Part shown: in pieces, positions 14,786-19,756 of the stretch
How the letters are laid out: the number at the start of each line of letters is the position of its first letter
Position numbering within the stretch: position 1 is the stretch's first letter
From: Galbitalea sp036491035
GTDB lineage: Bacteria; Actinomycetota; Actinomycetes; Actinomycetales; Microbacteriaceae
Length of the DNA: 19,756 bases
Reading direction: 5' to 3'
Assembly: GCA_036491035.1 (NCBI GenBank)
Contig: DASXCU010000073.1
Location: forward strand, 1-19,756
Made by a program: the position numbers and the translations under genes
The notes under the pieces: generated by a model
Database searches by the model: none
Told to the model about the DNA's origin: nothing
Seen by the model: only the letters and a program-made list of their open reading frames with translations

Positions 14786-15624
14786 TCGCGGCCTCCCACG
14801 ACGATGGCGAGAACACCGGCGACAAGCGCGCCGGCGGCAAACGCCGCGGTACGCCACATCTCCGGAAGGTCACGGGTGGTCGTTTGCGGGTCCGGCGGCA
14901 GTCCGTAGACCTCCGGTTCGTCGAGCAGCAAGAAGAAGGCGCCGAATCCCCCGACGCCGTCGTCCGGGTCCTCGCCGTAAAGCCGCGCTCCGATCGACCC
15001 GTCGTCGCGAACCTTCTCGAGGCGCTTCGCTGCCCGGTCGCGCAGCTCATCGAGGGGGCCGAACTGGATCGACTGAGTGGGACAGGCCTTGGCGCAAGCC
15101 GGCTCGTGGCCGCCCTTCAGCCGGTCGTAACAGAGGGTGCACTTGAACGCTCGCCCGTCCTCGGCCCCAGCGAAGATCCCCGGGCGGCTGGAATCGGGGA
15201 CCGTGCGGCGGTCTATCACGCCGAAGGGGCACGCGGGAATGCAATAGCCGCATCCGTTGCAGATGTCCTCCTGCACTACGACGGTGCCGAACTCGGTGCG
15301 GAAGAGCGACCCCGTCGGGCACACGTCGAGGCACGCCGCATGGGTGCAGTGCTTGCAGACATCCGAGCTCATGAGCCAGCGCAGGGCATCGACGTGAGCG
15401 TCGCTCTCGTCGGTGGCGCTAGCGGGCGCGCGCTGCTCGATGAAGGCAACATGGCGCCACGTGTCGGCCCCGAGTGCGCTCGTATTGTCGTAGGACTCGC
15501 CCGTCCAGACCAGTCCGTCTTCGGGCACCAGATTCCACTCCTTGCACGCCACCTCACACGCCTTGCAGCCGATACACACCGAGGTGTCGGTGAAGAAACC
15601 AACTCGTTCGTGAGCCTCGGTCAA
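14782..15624 (-). CDS. Formate dehydrogenase Fe-S (beta) subunit, four [4Fe-4S] clusters
   Basis: This 280-residue protein carries the four cysteine groups of FdnH/FdoH-type electron-transfer subunits: CIGCKACEVAC near the N-terminus, CKHCTHAACLDVCP, CNGCGYCIPACP, and CTLCYDRLKGGHEPACAKACP. A hydrophobic segment near the C-terminus (AAFAAGALVAGVLAIVVGG) is a single membrane anchor, as in E. coli FdnH. It would carry electrons from the molybdenum/tungsten subunit to the NrfD-type membrane subunit. The start is TTG 15624, which overlaps the catalytic-subunit stop as TTGA and follows a purine-rich GGAAGGTGGAAAG. A much longer in-frame upstream extension has no conserved content and lies over the catalytic subunit gene. 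Confidence 0.93.
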   Translation of the reverse strand: MTEAHERVGFFTDTSVCIGCKACEVACKEWNLVPEDGLVWTGESYDNTSALGADTWRHVAFIEQRAPASATDESDAHVDALRWLMSSDVCKHCTHAACLDVCPTGSLFRTEFGTVVVQEDICNGCGYCIPACPFGVIDRRTVPDSSRPGIFAGAEDGRAFKCTLCYDRLKGGHEPACAKACPTQSIQFGPLDELRDRAAKRLEKVRDDGSIGARLYGEDPDDGVGGFGAFFLLLDEPEVYGLPPDPQTTTRDLPEMWRTAAFAAGALVAGVLAIVVGGRE

Positions 15625-18600
15625 CTTTCCACCTTCCCGTTCCGGATGCGTTCGACGTAGGCGGGCAGTGCGGCTCCGCGGGGCCGGCGGCCGGGGCGGA
15701 TGTCGCAGGTGAACGCTTTTACCTCCTGGATGTGAACGTTGGGGTCGAGGAACAGGCCGCTCAGGTCGTTCGCGCTGTCGCCGGTAACGAGGCCCTTCGA
15801 GCCCCAGTGATACGGCAGCCCAACCTGATGAACGCGACGGCCCCCATGGTCGAGCGGTTTGACCCGTTCGGTCACCATCACCCTGGCTTCGATGGCGGTA
15901 CGGGTGGTGACTACCGTCGCCCAGTCTCCATGCTCGAGACCGCGTAGCTTCGCAAGTTCCGGATGTACTTCGACGAACATCTCCGGCTGGAGCTCGGCGA
16001 GGTACGGCACAGACCGACTCATACCGCCCGCGGTGTGATGCTCGGTCAGGCGGTAGGTCGTGACGACGAACGGGTAACGGCCATCCTGGCCTGGCGGGTT
16101 GGCGGGATTCTCGGGCCGGTCGTAGCGTTCGCGAGCCGGATTGGACCGCTGCGGATAGAACCGGTTCCGTAGCGGCGATTCCTGGGGCTCGTAGTGAGCC
16201 GGAAGCGGTCCATCGACGAGCCCGTGCGGCACGTAGAGCCAACCGCGTCCGTCGGCTTGCATGATGAAGGGATGGTTGCCAGCGATGGCCTCAGGGCCCT
16301 CGGCACCGTCCGGCGGGACATAGTCGGGACGCTTGGCCTCGTCAAAGTCTGGCACGTCGACACCTGTCCACTTGCCTGAAGGCTCGTCCCACCACACATA
16401 GCGTTTCCGTTCGGACCATGGCTTTCCGTCCGGGTCCGCTGATGCCCTGTTGTAAAGCAGCCGCCTGTTCGCCGGCCAGGCCCAGGCCCACTCCAGTGCG
16501 GTGTAGTCGTCCTGTTCCCAGTGCGGCTTCTTGCGCGCCGCCTGATTGACTCCGTCGGCGCGTACGCCGCAATAGATCCAGCAGCCGCATGTCGTCGAGC
16601 CGTCGTCCTTGAGCTCCTTGTAGCTGGAGAGCGGCTCGTTCTTCTGGCTCCAACCGTTGATCTCGGCGAGGACCGCGTCGGCGCTCGGCTCGCTCTGCGC
16701 TCCCGCGACCGGATAGGACCAGGTCAGCCGCCGGATCGGAAGGTCCCGCTCTTCGGTCGAGTCTTTGAGCTTCTCTCTGATGATCCGGCCGAGGTGGTAG
16801 TAGAACCACAGATCCGATCGGCAGTCGCCGGCTGGCTCGACCGCTTTGTGGTGCCATTGCAGCAGGCGCTGTGTGTTCGTGAACGAGCCTTCCTTCTCGA
16901 CGTGCGAGGCGGCAGGCAGAAAGAACACCTCCGTCGCGATCTCCGCGGTCTTCAACTCACCGGTCTCGATCTCAGGTCCGTCGAGCCAGAACGAAGACGT
17001 CTCGATGTCGACCAAGTCACGCACGACAAGCCAGTCGAGCTTCGCCATCGCGAGCCGGTGAAGCTTCGCGTGCGATGAGCCGACGGCCGGATTCTCACCG
17101 ACAACGATGAATCCCTTGACTGAACCGTCGAACATGTCGACCACGCACTTGTAGATCGAGTTGTCCTGATCGATCCGAGGCAAGTAGTCAAAGCAGAAGT
17201 CGTTTTGCGCCGTCGCGTGCTCACCCCAGTAGGCCTTGAGAAGGCTCACGGCGTAGCTTCCGAAGTTCGCCCACCAACCTGCGCCTGACTTGTTCGACTC
17301 GATGTAGTGGGCGAGATCGTCGTAAGCCCCGACGTGTGGCATCGTCAGATAGCCCGGCAGGATGTCGTACAGGGTGGGAATGTCGGTCGAGCCTTGGATC
17401 GAGGCGTGGCCGCGAAGTGCGAGGATGCCGCCGCCGGGGCGCCCGATGTTCCCGAGCAGGAGTTGCATGATCGCGGCAGTCCGGATGTATTGCACCCCGA
17501 CGGTGTGTTGAGTCCAACCCACGGCGTAGCAGACGGCGCCCGTCCGTTCGCGGCCCGAGTTGCTGCAGAGCGTTTCGGCGACGGCGACGAACTCAGCGAC
17601 AGTGCAGCCGCAGGCTTCGGCAACGGCGTCGGGTGTGTAGCGGGCGAAGTGACGCTTCAGCACTTGGAACACACAGCGCGGGTTCTGGAGCGTCGGGTCC
17701 TCCTCGGGCGGCTCGCCACCGCTCAAAGCAGCGCCGTGCCCGCCGTGCCCGGTCGCGTGCCCTTTCACCTGCGTAAAGCCGCGTTCCCGTCCGCCGGATG
17801 CGGCGTGCATGTCCATCCCTCGGTACTGCCAGCTCTCAGGATCGTAGGTCTCTGTCTCCGGGTCCCAGCCTGAGAACAGCCCGTCGAGATCTTCGGTGTC
17901 CCGGAAGTCGTCCCTGAGCAGGATTGGCGCATTGGTGTAATTGACGACGTACTCGAGGAAGTAACGCTCGTTCTCGAGGATGTAATTGACGATGCCGCCG
18001 AGGAAGGCGATATCAGAGCCGGCCCGGATGCCGACCCACTGGGACGCAAGCGCGCTCGTTCGCGTGAAGCGTGGGTCGACGTGAATCACCTGGGCGCCCC
18101 GCTCGCGTGCCTCGACCACCCACTGGAACCCCACCGGATGGTTCTCGGCCATGTTCGAGCCCATGATCAGGATGCAGTCGGCATTCGCCAGATCCTGTTG
18201 AAACGTCGTTGCCCCACCTCGTCCGAACGAGGTTCCCAGACCGGGAACCGTCGAGCTGTGTCATATCCGGGCCTGGTTTTCGACCTGCACGACACCAAGA
18301 GCCGTCATCAGCTTCTTGATGAGGTAGTTCTCCTCGTTGTCGAGGGTCGCTCCGCCAAGGTTCGCGATGCCTAGCGTCCGCCGCGTCACCTCTCCTTGCT
18401 CATCGGTCGCCTCCCAGGTGTCGCTCCGGGCAGCCACGATCCGATCCGCGATCATTTCCATCGCATCGGGAAGCGCCAATTCCTCCCATTGCGTGCCGTA
18501 TGCGCGGCGATACTTGACCTTCGTCTCTCGGATCGGACTGTTGTGATAGCCGAGTGATGCGGAGCCTTTCGGACAGAGGCGTCCACGCGAAATAGGGCTT

Positions 18601-18833
18601 GCCGCATCGCCCTCAATTTGGACGACCTTCCCATCTTTGACGTAGGCGAGCTGACCGCAGCCAACAGCGCAGTACGGGCATACGGATTGGACTACAGAGT
18701 CGGCCTCGTCGATACGAGCACGGCGTCGCTCTGTTTCTTCGGAGCGAACAGAACGACCGCGTCCACCAAGATCACGCTCGCTTAGCTGGCGCAGCAGTGG
18801 CCAACGGCGAATCCGGGTTTCCCATGCTCCCAA
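15621..18833 (-). CDS. fdhA: Formate dehydrogenase catalytic (alpha) subunit, selenocysteine-containing
   Basis: This is one continuous 1070-residue selenoprotein, although an in-frame TGA at 18263-18261 would split it in a standard gene call. It oxidises formate to CO2 at a Mo/W-bis-pterin centre. The N-terminal [4Fe-4S] ligands are C52, C55, C59 (CPYCAVGC) and C87 (RLCPKG), with K89 in the electron path. The UGA is codon 191, in the context ENQARI-Sec-HSSTVPGLG, aligning with the catalytic Sec-His of E. coli FDH-N (NQARV-Sec-H). The pterin-binding core continues (GSNMAENHPVGF, HVDPRFTRT) to the C-terminal domain (TTYRLTEHHTAGGMSRS). No Tat motif is present, so the active site probably faces the cytoplasm. 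TTG 18833 is the only start between the preceding stop and CPYC. It overlaps the Fe-S subunit gene by 4 bp. Confidence 0.96.
18231..18249 (-). promoter_or_regulatory. Bacterial SECIS hairpin for selenocysteine insertion
   Basis: In the mRNA, 11 nt after the UGA (CACAGCUCGAC), a perfect 7-bp stem GGUUCCC/GGGAACC closes the loop GGUCU. The E. coli fdhF SECIS has the same distance and the same GGUCU in its apical loop. This should be the SelB-binding element. Because it lies in coding sequence it also encodes VPGLGT. Confidence 0.92.
18261..18263 (-). other. Selenocysteine codon (UGA) of the formate dehydrogenase
   Basis: The TGA lies exactly where the catalytic selenocysteine of formate dehydrogenases occurs. 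The codon before is isoleucine of QARI and the codon after is histidine, the conserved catalytic His. Both flanks remain strongly homologous in the same frame, so this is recoding, not a nonsense mutation. Confidence 0.95.
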
Positions 18834-18836
18834 GGG

Positions 18837-19034
18837 CTAATGGACGTGGAGGTTGATTCCGACCAGCAGCAGGGGCCAGAGGAGCGTCGCCAGAACGGCG
18901 GATACGACCGGCTTCAGCGCATGAAGGTTCGTCCAGTAGCCGTGGGTCGCCGCCACGATGCCGCCGCAGATCAGGTAGAGAGCGGTCACCCAACTGACGC
19001 CCATTCTCGGTCCTACTACCGTCGTGCTGAACAT
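18837..19034 (-). CDS. Small two-helix membrane protein heading the formate dehydrogenase operon
   Basis: This 65-residue protein has two hydrophobic helices, around VTALYLICGGIVAATHGYW and VVSAVLATLLWPLLLVGINL. ATG 19034 follows GGAGGG at good spacing and lies about 38 nt downstream of a strong sigma-B-like promoter match. The TAG stop is followed by CCC and then the TTG start of the catalytic subunit in the same frame, so the two are certainly co-transcribed. I do not recognise a named family. It may help assemble or anchor the dehydrogenase, or only share its regulation. Confidence 0.75.
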   Translation of the reverse strand: MFSTTVVGPRMGVSWVTALYLICGGIVAATHGYWTNLHALKPVVSAVLATLLWPLLLVGINLHVH

Positions 19035-19078
19035 CAGATCCCTCCGTCTCGATGAAGGTCTGCTCGACCGAGGTGTCG

Positions 19079-19103
19079 TTACCCAGTCACGAGCTGCGCA
19101 AAC
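19079..19103 (-). promoter_or_regulatory. Sigma-B/SigF-like promoter for the formate dehydrogenase operon
   Basis: On the minus strand GTTTGC (19103-19098), a 13-nt spacer and GGGTAA (19084-19079) match the general-stress promoter consensus with the same spacing as the promoter at 12942-12966. The predicted start is near 19072, giving a leader of about 38 nt to ATG 19034. Confidence 0.55.
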
Positions 19104-19148
19104 CGTCGAAGGACTCGACGCTACGTCCGATCGCGACCTTTCACGACC

Positions 19149-19174
19149 GTTTCGGCAGTCGCGAAACCGGGGAT
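19149..19174 (+). promoter_or_regulatory. Possible sigma-B-like promoter, rightward, within an inverted repeat
   Basis: GTTTCG (19149-19154), a 14-nt spacer and GGGGAT (19169-19174) resemble the same promoter class facing the small membrane protein gene at 19222. The -35 box is also the left arm of an inverted repeat GTTTCG-N7-CGAAAC (19149-19167), which could be an operator or chance. Confidence 0.3.
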
Positions 19175-19221
19175 GTCGGTTGTCGCGCCTCACTGAGCTG
19201 GCGTGTCTACTGAGCGGGAGC

Positions 19222-19455
19222 GTGTCGGATGATGCTTTTGCTAATCCATTGATTCTCTGTCTTGTTGTCGGTGGGTCGGCCGTGTTGGGTGCATCCGTCG
19301 TGATTGTCCTGCCCGTCGGGATCGTGATCGCTGTTGTCTTCCTCGTCGGGTTGGTCGCAACCACTGGTCGTTTGACTCATGACACATTGCGAAAGACACC
19401 GAAAGCCGAACTGCCCGGCCCTGGCGGGTCCCACGATCTGGACTCAGGCGGCTGA
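19222..19455 (+). CDS. Small membrane protein of unknown function
   Basis: From GTG 19222 the protein has 77 residues: a short polar start (SDDAFANP), one long hydrophobic region probably forming two helices (ILCLVVGGSAVLGASVVIVL, then GIVIAVVFLVGLVATTG), and a charged tail ending GGSHDLDSGG. An in-frame ATG at 19024 exists, but the extra 66 residues are low in hydrophobicity, show no recognisable motif and would cover the divergent promoter region, so I prefer 19222. GGGAG just upstream is too close to be an ideal ribosome site; TTG 19252 is another option. The stop overlaps the next ATG by one base, so it is in an operon with the AlkB-like gene. Family not recognised. Confidence 0.55.
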   Translation: MSDDAFANPLILCLVVGGSAVLGASVVIVLPVGIVIAVVFLVGLVATTGRLTHDTLRKTPKAELPGPGGSHDLDSGG

Positions 19456-19756
19456 TGGCGTCGCCGCCCAATCGCCTCGAAGGAAAGTCGGAGCCGGATC
19501 CCTCACAGAACCGGGACAGCGGTGCTAGCGCGTCCGAGCAGGACGTCCTTCCCGAAGGATTCGTGTACCGACCGGACTTTCTGTCCGAACCGGAGGAAGA
19601 AAAACTCATCGAGATCCTCACCGATCTCGATTTCGAAGAGATTAAAATGCACGGCGTCGTTGCGCGCCGCACCGCCCGACGTTACGGCTTCGGTTACGAC
19701 TACAACCGGCGTTCGGCGGTGCCTGGCGGCGTTGAGCCACTTCCTGCCTGGTTGCT
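19455..19756 (+). CDS. AlkB-like 2-oxoglutarate/Fe(II) dioxygenase, N-terminal part
   Basis: The frame opens at ATG 19455, overlapping the previous stop as TGATG, and runs off the right edge after about 100 codons. After a polar, low-complexity leader of about 30 residues, the sequence LPEGFVYRPDFLS, LDFEEIKMHGVVARRTARRYG and LPAWLL is characteristic of the N-terminal half of AlkB-like dioxygenases, which oxidatively remove alkyl groups from nucleic acids or act on proteins. The iron-binding HxD...H residues would lie beyond the window, so activity cannot be judged. Confidence 0.82.
   Translation, partial: MASPPNRLEGKSEPDPSQNRDSGASASEQDVLPEGFVYRPDFLSEPEEEKLIEILTDLDFEEIKMHGVVARRTARRYGFGYDYNRRSAVPGGVEPLPAWL

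Noticed and set aside
14782..16242. Fe-S subunit extended to a 486-residue protein
   Set aside because: The extra 206 residues are an arginine/proline-rich shadow of the catalytic subunit gene; TTG 15624 gives the normal family length and a 4-bp overlap.
15621..18164. Formate dehydrogenase as a pseudogene or as two separate proteins
   Set aside because: The only interruption is a UGA at the catalytic Sec position with a correct SECIS; homology is continuous in one frame on both sides.
18837..18839. TAG between the small membrane protein and FdhA as a recoded (pyrrolysine) codon
   Set aside because: Both proteins are complete without fusion, a TTG start follows at once, and nothing else suggests TAG recoding.
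19024..19221. Extended N-terminus for the small membrane protein from ATG 19024
   Set aside because: The extra sequence has no motif and would cover the divergent promoters and part of the opposing gene.

Overview
This is a chromosomal window from a high-GC bacterium. Gene content and style suggest Actinomycetota, perhaps the Thermoleophilia/Solirubrobacter side; that placement is an inference from family resemblance, not from a marker gene. Coding density is very high. Most genes are chained head to tail with 1-, 4- or 13-14-bp overlaps, and non-ATG starts are common (TTG, GTG and apparently CTG). I see no rRNA, tRNA, CRISPR array, insertion sequence or phage gene.

Layout. (1) Bases 1-3636, rightward: the end of a small membrane protein, then a tight cluster of family-2 glycosyltransferase, acyl-CoA-dehydrogenase-like protein, NodS-like methyltransferase and a DUF2231-Rieske fusion. 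(2) 3637-3956: a convergent gap with no recognised gene. (3) 12867 down to 3957, leftward: an eight-gene overlapping operon in transcription order TPP enzyme (pyruvate oxidase type), mandelate-racemase-type acid-sugar dehydratase, four-helix membrane protein, gluconate-2-dehydrogenase-like subunit 3, GMC oxidoreductase, DUF892 ferritin-like protein, GH15 glucoamylase/trehalase-like hydrolase, and SDR oxidoreductase. (4) 12868-13412: a divergent regulatory region with a small, apparently twice-frameshifted gene, followed by a rightward cupin gene. (5) 19034 down to 13871, leftward: a formate dehydrogenase operon (small membrane protein, selenocysteine-containing catalytic subunit, four-cluster Fe-S subunit, NrfD-type membrane subunit). 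(6) 19222 to the right edge: a small membrane protein and the start of an AlkB-like dioxygenase.

The most secure special feature is the formate dehydrogenase. Its catalytic subunit is one 1070-residue selenoprotein read through an in-frame UGA at 18263-18261. A perfect 7-bp hairpin with a GGUCU loop starts 11 nt after the UGA and matches the known bacterial SECIS layout. Standard gene calling would split it into two ORFs.

The two main intergenic regions carry sigma-B/SigF-like promoter matches (GTTTnn, 13 nt, GGGTAn) facing the eight-gene operon and the formate dehydrogenase operon, with weaker partners facing the divergent genes. Together with the gene content (pyruvate-oxidase-type enzyme, DUF892 ferritin-like protein, GH15 hydrolase, SDR, cupin, formate dehydrogenase) this suggests a general-stress or starvation regulon that draws electrons from sugars, sugar acids and formate. 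That functional reading is inference. Two 4-bp gene overlaps of the form CTGA, where the downstream protein's recognisable N-terminus has no ATG/GTG/TTG, point to real CTG starts in this genome.
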